Assembly: GCF_004362215.1 (NCBI RefSeq)
Contig: NZ_SNWR01000002.1
Coordinates: 930,001 to 994,000, forward strand
Length of the DNA: 64,000 bases
From: Paractinoplanes brasiliensis
GTDB taxonomy: Bacteria > Actinomycetota > Actinomycetes > Mycobacteriales > Micromonosporaceae
Direction: 5' to 3'
This document shows positions 16,144 to 23,801 of this stretch, piece by piece (the first letter of the stretch is position 1; the number at the start of each line of letters is the position of its first letter). A program made the position numbers and the translations under genes. The notes below the pieces were generated by a model, which saw only the letters and a program-made list of their open reading frames with translations, made no database searches and was not told the origin of the DNA.

Positions 16144-17736
16144 ATGGATTCAAGAACAACGACCGCGCCGGCCGGTCACCCTCGGCGCTGGGTCATCCTC
16201 GGCGTGCTGGTCATCAGCCTGTTGGTGGTCGTGCTCGACAACACGATCCTCAACGTCGCGCTCCGCACGATCGCCGACCCCGAGCACGGCCTCGGGGCCA
16301 CGCAGAGCGAACTCGAATGGGCGATCAACTCGTACACCCTGGTCTTCGCCGGTTTGCTCTTCACCGCCGGCATCCTGGCCGACCGCCTCGGCCGCCGGGT
16401 AACCCTGATCACCGGCCTCACGGTTTTCGCGCTGGCCTCGCTCATCTCCAGCTACGCCGAGACGGCCAACCAGCTGATCGCGGCCCGCGCGCTGATGGGC
16501 CTGGGCGCCGCCGCCGTCATGCCGGCCACCCTCGCGATCATCGCGAACGTCTTCACCCCGCAGGAACGCCCGCGCGCCATCGGCATCTGGGCCGGCGCCG
16601 TCGGTCTCGGCGTGGCCATCGGCCCGATCGTCGGCGGCCTGCTGCTCGAGCACTTCTGGTGGGGCTCGGTGTTCCTGATCAATGTGCCGGTCGCCCTGGC
16701 CGGGGTGTTCCTGGTCAACTTCCTGGTGCCCGAGTCACGCGACCCCAAGCCCAACCGCATCGACATCCCGGGCGTCCTGCTCTCGATCGTCGGGCTCACC
16801 CTGCTCACGTACGGGGTGATCGAAGGCGGCGAGGCCGGGTTCGGTGATCCGGCGTCGTGGGGGGCCCTCGCCGGCGCCGCGGTCGTGCTCGTCGCGTTCG
16901 TCTCCTGGGAGCTGCGCACCGAATTCCCGTCGCTGGACGTGCGGCTGTTCCGCAACCGCACCTTCTCGGCCTCGACCGGCGTGATCGGCCTGGTGTTCTT
17001 CGCGGCCATGGGCTCGATGTTCTTCGGCGCGTTCTACCTGCAGCTGGTCCGCGACTACGGCCCGCTCGCCTCGGGCGCCCTGTTCGTCCCGTTCGCGGTG
17101 GCCCAGATGGTCTTCGCCCCGCGCAGCGCGGCCATGGTCAAGCGGTTCGGCCCCAAGCTGGTCAGCACCGTCGGCCTGCTGCTGGTCGCGGCCGGCCTGT
17201 CGATCTGGATCTTCATCGGGCAGGACACCCCGATCTGGCTCGTCGGCGCCGCGTTCTTCGTGATGGGCGTGGGCATGGCCAACGTGATGCCGCCCGCCAC
17301 CGAATCGATCATGTCGGCGCTCCCGCGGGAGAAGGCCGGTGTCGGCTCGGCCGTCAGCAACACGATCCGCCAGCTCGGCGGCGCCCTCGGCGTTGCCGTC
17401 CTCGGCGCCGTGCTCAGCTCGGTCTACCGCGCCAACCTCGGCGGCGTGACCGACGCGCTGCCCGGCCCGGCCGCCGACGCCGCCCGCGAGTCGATCTCCG
17501 GGGCGTACGGGGTCGCCGAACAGGCCGGCGCGGCCGCGCCGCAGCTGATCTCGTCGGCGAACGCCGCTTTCCTCGACGCCATGCATTACGCCTCGATCGG
17601 CTCGGCGGTCTTCGCCGTGCTCGGCGCCGTGGTGGCCCTTCTCTGGCTGCCCGGCAAACGCCCGGCCGACGCCCCGGAGCCGACCTCCAGCGAGGGCCTG
17701 GCCGAGGAACAAGGCGTCGAGCTGGTCGAAGCGTGA
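16144..17736 (+). CDS. DHA2-family MFS exporter (14-TM)
   Basis: A 530-residue EmrB/QacA-type major facilitator predicted to export drugs or metabolites by proton antiport. The first helix WVILGVLVISLLVVVLDNTI carries the LDxTIxNVAL motif of 14-helix exporters. GRRVTL follows helix 2, and motif C-like glycines are in GVAIGPIVGG. The ATG at 16144 is chosen because GGGGGAA lies 6 bp upstream; the ATG at 16129 has no ribosome binding site. The TetR gene follows 13 bp downstream in the same operon, and two operators lie upstream, a classic self-regulated efflux arrangement. Confidence 0.92.
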   Translation: MDSRTTTAPAGHPRRWVILGVLVISLLVVVLDNTILNVALRTIADPEHGLGATQSELEWAINSYTLVFAGLLFTAGILADRLGRRVTLITGLTVFALASLISSYAETANQLIAARALMGLGAAAVMPATLAIIANVFTPQERPRAIGIWAGAVGLGVAIGPIVGGLLLEHFWWGSVFLINVPVALAGVFLVNFLVPESRDPKPNRIDIPGVLLSIVGLTLLTYGVIEGGEAGFGDPASWGALAGAAVVLVAFVSWELRTEFPSLDVRLFRNRTFSASTGVIGLVFFAAMGSMFFGAFYLQLVRDYGPLASGALFVPFAVAQMVFAPRSAAMVKRFGPKLVSTVGLLLVAAGLSIWIFIGQDTPIWLVGAAFFVMGVGMANVMPPATESIMSALPREKAGVGSAVSNTIRQLGGALGVAVLGAVLSSVYRANLGGVTDALPGPAADAARESISGAYGVAEQAGAAAPQLISSANAAFLDAMHYASIGSAVFAVLGAVVALLWLPGKRPADAPEPTSSEGLAEEQGVELVEA

Positions 17737-17749
17737 CGCGTCGGTAACA

Positions 17750-18364
17750 ATGAACGCCATGACCACAGCCTCGTTGGCCGGCCAGGAGCGCAAAGCTCCC
17801 GGCCGGCCCCGCAACGCCCAGGCCGACGAGGCGATTCTGCGCGCCGTGCTCGAACTGCTCAGCGAAGGCCAGACCGTCGCCGCCATCTCGATCGAGGCGG
17901 TCGCGGCGCGGGCCGGGGTCGGCAAGGCGACGATCTATCGCCGCTGGCCCAACAAGGAGGCCCTGGTCATCGACGCCGTCGCGGCCATGAAGGGCCCGCT
18001 GCCGACGCTGGCCGGCGAGTCCGTCCGCGACGACCTGATCACCCTGATCACGGCCAACCGCAGCGGCCACTCGCGCGGCTACAGCAAGGTCACCGCGTGC
18101 CTGCTGCCCGAGCTGCTCCGCGACGACTCGATTCTGCAGATGTACAAGGGCGTCGTCGAGCCGCGACGTGACCTGATGCGCGCGGTGCTGCGGCGCGGCA
18201 TCCAGACCGGGGAGCTGCGTGCCGACCTCGACGTCGAGCTCGCCCTGCTCATGCTGACCGGGCCGTCGATGATGCACGGGCTGTTCCAGTGGGAGCCGCG
18301 GGTGCCGGCCGAAGGTTTCGTCGAGAAGCTGGTCGACGGGGTTCTGCGCGGCGCGGCGGCCTGA
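17750..18364 (+). CDS. TetR/AcrR family repressor of the MFS exporter
   Basis: A 204-residue TetR regulator. The N-terminal helix-turn-helix is typical: ILRAVLELLSEG, then ISIEAVAARAGVGKATIYRR and WPNKEALV. The C-terminal ligand domain has ELLRDDSILQMYKGVVEPRR, of the TetR_C type common beside efflux pumps. It lies 13 bp after the MFS gene. It probably binds the two ACGGA/TCCGT palindromes at 16054 and 16103 and is released by the pump's substrate. ATG 17750 is used; ATG 17759 is possible. Confidence 0.9.
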   Translation: MNAMTTASLAGQERKAPGRPRNAQADEAILRAVLELLSEGQTVAAISIEAVAARAGVGKATIYRRWPNKEALVIDAVAAMKGPLPTLAGESVRDDLITLITANRSGHSRGYSKVTACLLPELLRDDSILQMYKGVVEPRRDLMRAVLRRGIQTGELRADLDVELALLMLTGPSMMHGLFQWEPRVPAEGFVEKLVDGVLRGAAA

Positions 18365-18440
18365 TCGCGGCGCGGCGTCCCATGCTTTTCTTGGGACGCT
18401 TGTCTTGGGACGCTTTTCTTGCGCGCGGTGCGGCGTCGTG

Positions 18441-18485
18441 TTCTTGCTTTTCTTGCTTTTCTTGCTTTTCTTGCTTTTCTTGCGC
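18441..18485. repeat. 9-bp microsatellite (TTCTTGCTT)n
   Basis: About five tandem copies of a 9-bp T-rich unit stand out in otherwise GC-rich DNA, preceded by looser copies (CTTTTCTTGGGACG) from 18384. The gene-free stretch 18365-18999 also contains a strong hairpin at 18579 and, presumably, the promoter of the NB-ARC gene. I see no gene in it. Confidence 0.85.
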
Positions 18486-18578
18486 TCGCGGGCTTGCGCC
18501 GGCGCAGGCCTGCTCGCGGCGCGGCGGGCTGACTGCGGCATGTTTTGTGTGGCGCGCCGCGACATCCATGGACAGAGA

Positions 18579-18613
18579 ACCGGGCGTGGGCCTCAGAGGC
18601 AGCCACGCCCGGT
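18579..18613. terminator. Hairpin, probable terminator
   Basis: ACCGGGCGTGG and CCACGCCCGGT form a perfect 11-bp stem around a 13-base loop. There is no U-run, as is common for actinobacterial terminators. It lies 215 bp after the TetR gene. It could instead protect an RNA end. Confidence 0.45.
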
Positions 18614-18999
18614 GCTCGTCGGCCGGGTCCGTGTCGCTCACGCCCCCGTGCGGGAACGACCCCCCGTTATCGGATCCGTCCGGCACCAACTACTCTGCGG
18701 CACATTCGCCCTCCGTATGCGGAATCCGAACGAATCCGGATGTCTGATCCGCCCCCTGTACGTTCGGCGGAACCCGCCCGGCCGTTCCGGCATCGGAGAC
18801 CCGTCCCAACGTACGCCCGTTGCGGAACCGGCCCGGAGCTGCCGGTTCGACCCGGGGCGCGGCCGGCCCCTTCGAGCTGGTCGTTTCCTGGGTATCGGGT
18901 CTGTCGCAACCGGCCGGCGTTGTCCATCCGCTGACATCCCGCCGCTGCCGAACCGGCTAGTGTCGTACGTTCGACGTCCCGACCCCCGCGGGAGCCGCC

Positions 19000-20439
19000 G
19001 TGTCGCAGTTCGCCGTGCTGCCCGACCCCGGCCAGGCCCGGACCCTCGACGAGGTCACCGGCTGCCTGCGCCTGCTCAAGACCTGGGCCGGCAACCCGTC
19101 GTACGAGACGATCGCCGCCCGCGTCAACGCCGTACGCCCCGTCGGTGAGCAGGTCGGCAAGACCACGGTGGTCGACTGTTTCCGCGCCGGCCGCCGCCGC
19201 CTCGACCCCGACCTGGTCGTCGCCGTCGTCGAGGCCCTGCACGCCGACGTCGGCTACACCACCCAGTGGCGGCAGGCGCTGCGCGTGGTCAGCGGCGAAT
19301 CCCGCCCCGACGCCCAGGTCCGCGTGCTGAACACGCTGCCCGACGACCCGCCCGGCTACATCGGCCGCACCACCGTCGCACCCGCCGCGCTGACCGTGCT
19401 CGCGGGCATGGCCGGCGCCGGCAAAACACGCCTCGCCGTGCACCTGGCCCACACGCTGGCGGCGGACACCCCGTACGACCGGGTCCTCGCAGTCAACCTG
19501 CGGGGCTGCCACCCCGACCAGCCCCCGGTCGAGCCCGGCGCGGTCCTCGACGGCTTCCTGCGGCTGCTCGGCATGGCCGGCCAGCACGTGCCGCACGACC
19601 TGCCCGCCCGCACCACGGCGTTCCGCCTGCGCCTGACCGGCGTCCGCACCCTGATACTGCTCGACGACGCGGCCGACGAGGCCCAGGTGCGGCCCCTGCT
19701 GCCCGGCGTCCCCGGCAGCACCACGGTGATCACCACCCGGCGCAGCCTCGACGATCTGACCGAGGCCCTGCACGTCCCCGTCGACGTGTTCACCCCGTCC
19801 GAGGCGCGAGCGTTCCTGCGCACCGCGGTGCCCGGCATTCCGGCCGGTCCCGACCCCGCCGCCCTCGACCGCATCGCCCGCACGTGCGGCTACCTGCCAC
19901 TGGCCCTCTCGCTGGTCACCGGCCACATGCGCAAACGCCCTGGCTGGACCCTCACGGACCACGCCGACTGGCTGGCCGAGCGCCGCCGCACAGGCCGCCT
20001 CGACCCCGGCGTGCAGGCGGCCCTCGACGTGTCCTACCGCAACCTGACTCCCCGAGCCCGAGAACTGCTCCGCCTGCTGGCCCACCACCCGGCGCGGACG
20101 TTCGACACGTACGCCGCCAAGGCCCTGACCGGCGCCTGCGCCCAGGAACAGCTGCGCGAGCTCGCCCGGCACCACCTGATCCGGCCCGCGACCCCCGGCC
20201 GCTGGTCGGTCCACGACCTGGTGCGCGTCTACGCCGCGGGCCGCTCGGCCGACGAGGACCGCCGGGCCGACCGCCGGGCCGCCCTGACCCGCCTGCTGGA
20301 CCACTTGCTGACCGCTGCCGAAGACCCAGCCGACCTGTCGGCGGCAGCCGACTTCGCCGCCGCCGAAGGCTGGCCCTCCCACGCCGCCCGCCTGCACCAG
20401 CGCTCCACCGAAGCCGGCCCGATAGCGTCCCCCACGTAG
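19000..20439 (+). CDS. NB-ARC (STAND) ATPase with N-terminal HTH-like domain, no sensor repeats
   Basis: A 479-residue STAND-class ATPase. Residues 30-80 resemble a helix-turn-helix (SYETIAARVNAVRPVGEQ, then TTVVDCFRAGRRRLDPDLV). Walker A GMAGAGKT is at 136-143, Walker B TLILLDDA near 213, and a TTRR sensor and the GYLPLAL motif follow. The protein stops soon after the winged-helix region (ALTRLLDHLLTAAED); full-length relatives continue with TPR repeats, of which only a short stub (AAAEGWPSHAARLHQR) is left. The 3' end meets a tandem-repeat region, so the sensor half may have been lost. GTG start with GGAG upstream. Such proteins act as signal-triggered regulators. Confidence 0.85.
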   Translation: MSQFAVLPDPGQARTLDEVTGCLRLLKTWAGNPSYETIAARVNAVRPVGEQVGKTTVVDCFRAGRRRLDPDLVVAVVEALHADVGYTTQWRQALRVVSGESRPDAQVRVLNTLPDDPPGYIGRTTVAPAALTVLAGMAGAGKTRLAVHLAHTLAADTPYDRVLAVNLRGCHPDQPPVEPGAVLDGFLRLLGMAGQHVPHDLPARTTAFRLRLTGVRTLILLDDAADEAQVRPLLPGVPGSTTVITTRRSLDDLTEALHVPVDVFTPSEARAFLRTAVPGIPAGPDPAALDRIARTCGYLPLALSLVTGHMRKRPGWTLTDHADWLAERRRTGRLDPGVQAALDVSYRNLTPRARELLRLLAHHPARTFDTYAAKALTGACAQEQLRELARHHLIRPATPGRWSVHDLVRVYAAGRSADEDRRADRRAALTRLLDHLLTAAEDPADLSAAADFAAAEGWPSHAARLHQRSTEAGPIASPT

Positions 20440-20478
20440 GACACGGGTCCGACGGAGTGACGCCTGTCCGCCCAACCA

Positions 20479-20556
20479 ACGGTTGACGGGTCCCTTCGAC
20501 GGTTGACGGGCCCCTTCCACGGTTGACGGGCTCCCTCAAGGGTTGACGGGCCGCGA
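20479..20556. repeat. 20-bp tandem repeat, four copies
   Basis: Four units of ACGGTTGACGGG followed by eight variable bases start 40 bp after the NB-ARC stop. The core GTTGACGG resembles the TTGAC words of the neighbouring arrays. Confidence 0.85.
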
Positions 20557-20590
20557 CCCGGAGCTGTACGTCGGGTTCAACGTCGTCAGT

Positions 20591-20930
20591 ACGCTCGACG
20601 GCAGTTCGGAGCCACCGCGAGTTGAGCGACCTCAATGCGATGGGTGCGCTCAGGGCTTGATCAGTGCTGGACAGCACGCTCGACGGCAGTTCGGACCCAC
20701 CGCCAGTTGTGCCATCTCAATGCGATGGGTGCGCTCAGGGCTTGATCAGTGCTGGACAGCACGCTCGACGGCAGTTCGGACCCACCGCCAGTTGTGCCAT
20801 CTCAATGCGATGGGTGCGCTCAGGGCTTGATCAGTGCTGGACAGCACGCTCGACGGCAGTTCGGACCCACCGCCAGTTGAGCGACCTCAATGCGATGGGT
20901 TCCACTCAAGGCTCGACCAGTGCTGGACAG
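20591..20930. repeat. 85-bp tandem repeat, four copies
   Basis: Four almost identical 85-bp units, with ACGCTCGACGGCAGTTCGGA at 20591, 20676, 20761 and 20846. The middle copies are virtually perfect, which implies recent duplication or gene conversion. 20930-21259 has scattered TCAACGTTGA and TCAATGTTGA words but no gene. Confidence 0.9.
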
Positions 20931-21259
20931 CGGCATCAACGTTGACGAGACAAGTTCAACAGCTGATCGGAGCGTCGCTGGGGTTGAGCGGCGAGCTCAA
21001 TGTTGATGGGCGGGATCAGCGGTTGATTGGTGTATCGCTGGTTGAGTGGCGAGCCCAATGTTGGTGCGTGCGCTCTGCGGGCGCTTACGCAGCTGACCTG
21101 GGGTCTGCTCACGATGTTGGTCCGACCCCGGCCGAGTCCGTAGGCGTAGTTGTCGGGCCGTCCGTAGCTTCCTGCACAGAACCGCAATCAGCCTGGGCAG
21201 GCGGGTTGCAGGATGACAGTGCGAGGTCAGGCCGCAGGGCGCGAGGGACGAGGTCTGTT

Positions 21260-21505
21260 ATGGGTGCTCCGCCCGACGGGACGGGAACCGTGTTCGTCAC
21301 GTTGCTCGAGCCGGGGGTCTTCACGGCGATCTGGCAGGGCGAGGCCGAGAATGCCGGGGACTATGTCGATGTCACCGGCTCGCGGCATGAGGTTGTCGAG
21401 TGGCTGAGCCGGTGCCGTGCTCGGGTTTTCATGGCTTTTGTTCCGGAGCGCGATGAATACGTCGCGTTCGCGGCAAACCCCGGTCACGTCGATCTCCCGA
21501 TCTGA
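21260..21505 (+). CDS. Small hypothetical protein, 81 aa
   Basis: I do not recognise a named family. The 81-residue product begins MGAPPDGTGTVFVTLLEPG, followed by the predicted strands VFTAIWQGEAEN and DYVDVTGSRHEVVEWLSRC, and ends EYVAFAANPGHVDLPI. This reads as a compact alpha/beta protein. ATG 21260 has GGACGAGG about 7 bp upstream. Codon third positions are GC-rich, unlike the flanking arrays, which supports it as a real gene. It sits alone between two large repeat tracts, so its promoter must lie inside repetitive DNA. Confidence 0.6.
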   Translation: MGAPPDGTGTVFVTLLEPGVFTAIWQGEAENAGDYVDVTGSRHEVVEWLSRCRARVFMAFVPERDEYVAFAANPGHVDLPI

Positions 21506-21540
21506 AGGGCTTGATCAACCTTGGTGCACAGGATCAACAC

Positions 21541-21905
21541 TTGAGCGGTGTGTCGCTGGTGGTGTGGCGGGTTCGGTGTTGAGGGCGAGATTGGGGTGGC
21601 CGGGGGCAGGGCGCGGTCGACGACCAGTTGAGCGGTGTCGTTGGTGGTGTGGCGGGTTCGGTGTTGAGGGCCGGGATTGGGGTGGGCGGGGGCAGGGCGC
21701 GGTCGACGACCAGTTGAGCGGTGTCGTTGGTGGTGTGGCGGGTTCGGTGTTGAGGGCCGGGATTGGGGTGGGCGGGGGCAGGGCGCGGTCCACGACCAGT
21801 TGAGCGGTGTCGTTGGTGGTGTGGCGGGTTCGGTGTTGAGGGCCGGGATCGGGGTGGCCGGGGGCAGGGCGCGGTCCACGACGAGTTGAGCGGTGTGTCG
21901 CTGGT
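21541..21905. repeat. 86-bp tandem repeat, four copies plus a partial
   Basis: Units begin with TTGAGCGGTG at 21541, 21628, 21714, 21800 and 21886. The array starts 35 bp after the small gene at 21260-21505. Downstream, to 22060, there are single TCAACGTTGA, CAATGTTGA and GTCAACATG words. The 21506-22086 stretch has no gene. Confidence 0.9.
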
Positions 21906-22086
21906 TGTGTGGCGGGCTCGAAGTTGAAGAGCGGAATCAACGTTGATCGGAGCGTCGACGGGATCACGGCAATGTTGATGAGGCTGCTCAATGTTGATGG
22001 GGGAGTCAACAGGTCAACATGTCGTTGATCGCCTCAACACGACGGCGTTGCGGATGGAGGGCATCGCCGGGTGACAGGGTTGCTGG

Positions 22087-22791
22087 TCAGCTGTCTTGGA
22101 GCTGGGTCAGGGAACGGGTCAGCCACTCCGCCATCACGGCGCGCTCGGCCGGCGTCAGGGCCGGCAGGTCTGGCAGGACGGTTCGGAACGTCACGGCCAC
22201 CGCGCCCGGGTCGGCTGTTGTTGACGCCGGCACGGGGGCCGGCGTCAGGATGGCGGCGGCGACGGCGTTGAACATGGCGTCGGGCAGGTGGGCGTCGCGG
22301 CTCTCGGCCGGCATGCCCAGCAGGGCCAGGACAGTCCCCGTGCCGGCGGCGTGAATCATCGCCACGGCGCGGTCCTCGTCCACCCGCAGCAAACCCGCCT
22401 CGGCCAAACGGCGTACGCGGGCCTGCAACACCCGGAGGCCCATGGCGGTCGCCGGCGAGCGGCTCGCGCGCTCGGGGTTGTTGAGCAGCGCGAACAGGCC
22501 CGGGTTGGCCAGCCCGAAATCGATGTGCCCTTGCCAGCCGGCGCGCAGATCGGCCACGGGATCGTCGCCGCCCGGATTCGCCGCTTTGGTGTCGACGTAG
22601 GTGGCCATGACGTGTTCGGCGACCGCGTCGATCAAGCCGTCCTTGTCGCCGAACAGGCGGTAGATCGTCGGCGCCTGCACCCCGGCCAGTTCCGAGACCG
22701 CCCGTGTGGTCACCGCCCGGGTGCCCTGTGAACGGAGGAGACGGGTGGCCGCCTCGACGATGGCGGCGCGGTGGTCGTCACGAACCTGCAT
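22087..22791 (-). CDS. TetR/AcrR family regulator
   Basis: A 234-residue TetR protein. The HTH is clear: AAIVEAATRLLRSQGTRAV, TTRAVSELAGVQAPTIYRLF, GDKDGLIDAV. The C-terminal domain (WQGHIDFGLANPGLFALLNN) is of the WHG/TetR_C type. It is divergent from an NmrA-like gene, and a perfect 8+8 inverted repeat lies 8 bp from its start. That layout suggests autoregulation and control of the neighbour. ATG start at 22791. Confidence 0.9.
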   Translation of the reverse strand: MQVRDDHRAAIVEAATRLLRSQGTRAVTTRAVSELAGVQAPTIYRLFGDKDGLIDAVAEHVMATYVDTKAANPGGDDPVADLRAGWQGHIDFGLANPGLFALLNNPERASRSPATAMGLRVLQARVRRLAEAGLLRVDEDRAVAMIHAAGTGTVLALLGMPAESRDAHLPDAMFNAVAAAILTPAPVPASTTADPGAVAVTFRTVLPDLPALTPAERAVMAEWLTRSLTQLQDS

Positions 22792-22799
22792 GAAGCGAT

Positions 22800-22819
22800 G
22801 CTAACAGCCCCCTGTTAGC
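22800..22819. promoter_or_regulatory. TetR-type operator
   Basis: GCTAACAG and CTGTTAGC form a perfect inverted repeat with four C residues between them, in the 82-bp gap between the TetR gene and the NmrA-like gene. This is the expected position and size for the operator of that TetR. Confidence 0.65.
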
Positions 22820-22873
22820 GCCTGCCGAAACAGTGATAACGTTCGTGTCGTATCAACGGAAACAGGAGGCGTC

Positions 22874-23698
22874 ATGATCGTCATTACCGGTGCGACCGGG
22901 AAGCTCGGCTCCCGCATCGTCGACCTCGTTCTCACCCGGCTTCCGGCCGACGAGGTGGCGGTGAGCGTCCGCGACGTCAGCAAGGCCGAACCCCTGGCCG
23001 TCCGGGGTGTACGGGTGCGGCAGGGCGACTTCACCGACCCCGGCAGCCTGGCTCACGCGTTCGAGGGCGCCGGCCAGGTCCTCGTGATCTCGGCGGCGAT
23101 CGCCGGCCCGGCCGCCGTGCAGGCCAACAAGGCGGCCATCGACGCGGCGCGCGACGCGGGAGCGGGCCGGATCCTCTACACGAGCCACCAGGCCGCGTCG
23201 CACACGTCGCTGTTCGCGCCGCAGCTCACGCACGCGGCCACCGAGGACTACCTGGCCACGACCGGGGTGCCGTTCACGGCCCTGCGCAACGGGTTCTACG
23301 CCGGCACGATCGGCTACTACCTGGCATCCGCCCAGGATCGGCTCGTCGTCCCCGAGGACGGCCCGTTCTCGTGGACCACCCACGACGACCTGGCCGCGGT
23401 GGCGGCAACCGCTCTGGTCGACGGCGTGCTGGACGGCGTCTCGCCCCCGCTGACCGCCCCCGAACTGCTCGACTTCGCGGACATCGCCAAGATCGCGGGG
23501 CTGACCCATGTGACCGTCGGCGACGACGAGTGGAAGGCCGCCGCCGTCCGGGGCGGGATGCCCGAGGCCGCGGCGGAATTCACGCTCGGGATGTTCCGGG
23601 CGGCCCGGCGCGGCGAGTTCGCCGTCACCGACCCGACCCTCGAGCAGGTCCTGGGCCGCCCGGCGACCCCGGCCCGTACGGTGATCGAAAGCAGATAG
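22874..23698 (+). CDS. NmrA-like NAD(P)-binding oxidoreductase
   Basis: A 274-residue atypical SDR of the NmrA/QOR2 type. The glycine motif ITGATGKLGSRIV is at residues 4-16. Typical segments follow: VSVRDVSKAE, VRVRQGDFTDPGSL, and GVPFTALRNGFYAG. It lacks a complete YxxxK pair, as many NmrA-like proteins do. Members act as NADPH sensors or quinone reductases. GGAGG lies 8 bp before the ATG. It is divergent from its probable TetR repressor, and a strong hairpin follows the stop. Confidence 0.88.
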   Translation: MIVITGATGKLGSRIVDLVLTRLPADEVAVSVRDVSKAEPLAVRGVRVRQGDFTDPGSLAHAFEGAGQVLVISAAIAGPAAVQANKAAIDAARDAGAGRILYTSHQAASHTSLFAPQLTHAATEDYLATTGVPFTALRNGFYAGTIGYYLASAQDRLVVPEDGPFSWTTHDDLAAVAATALVDGVLDGVSPPLTAPELLDFADIAKIAGLTHVTVGDDEWKAAAVRGGMPEAAAEFTLGMFRAARRGEFAVTDPTLEQVLGRPATPARTVIESR

Positions 23699-23739
23699 CG
23701 GGCCACCTTTCCGCCGTCCGCGCCCACCGGATCGAGTGC

Positions 23740-23771
23740 GGCGCGGTGGACAGCAGCCCGTCCACCGCGCC
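23740..23771. terminator. Hairpin, probable terminator after NmrA-like gene
   Basis: GGCGCGGTGGAC pairs perfectly with GTCCACCGCGCC around an 8-base loop. It starts 41 bp after the stop codon and 31 bp before the GH13 start. No U-run follows. Confidence 0.6.
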
Positions 23772-23801
23772 GACCAGCAGACTTACGGGACCCGTGGTTA
23801 C

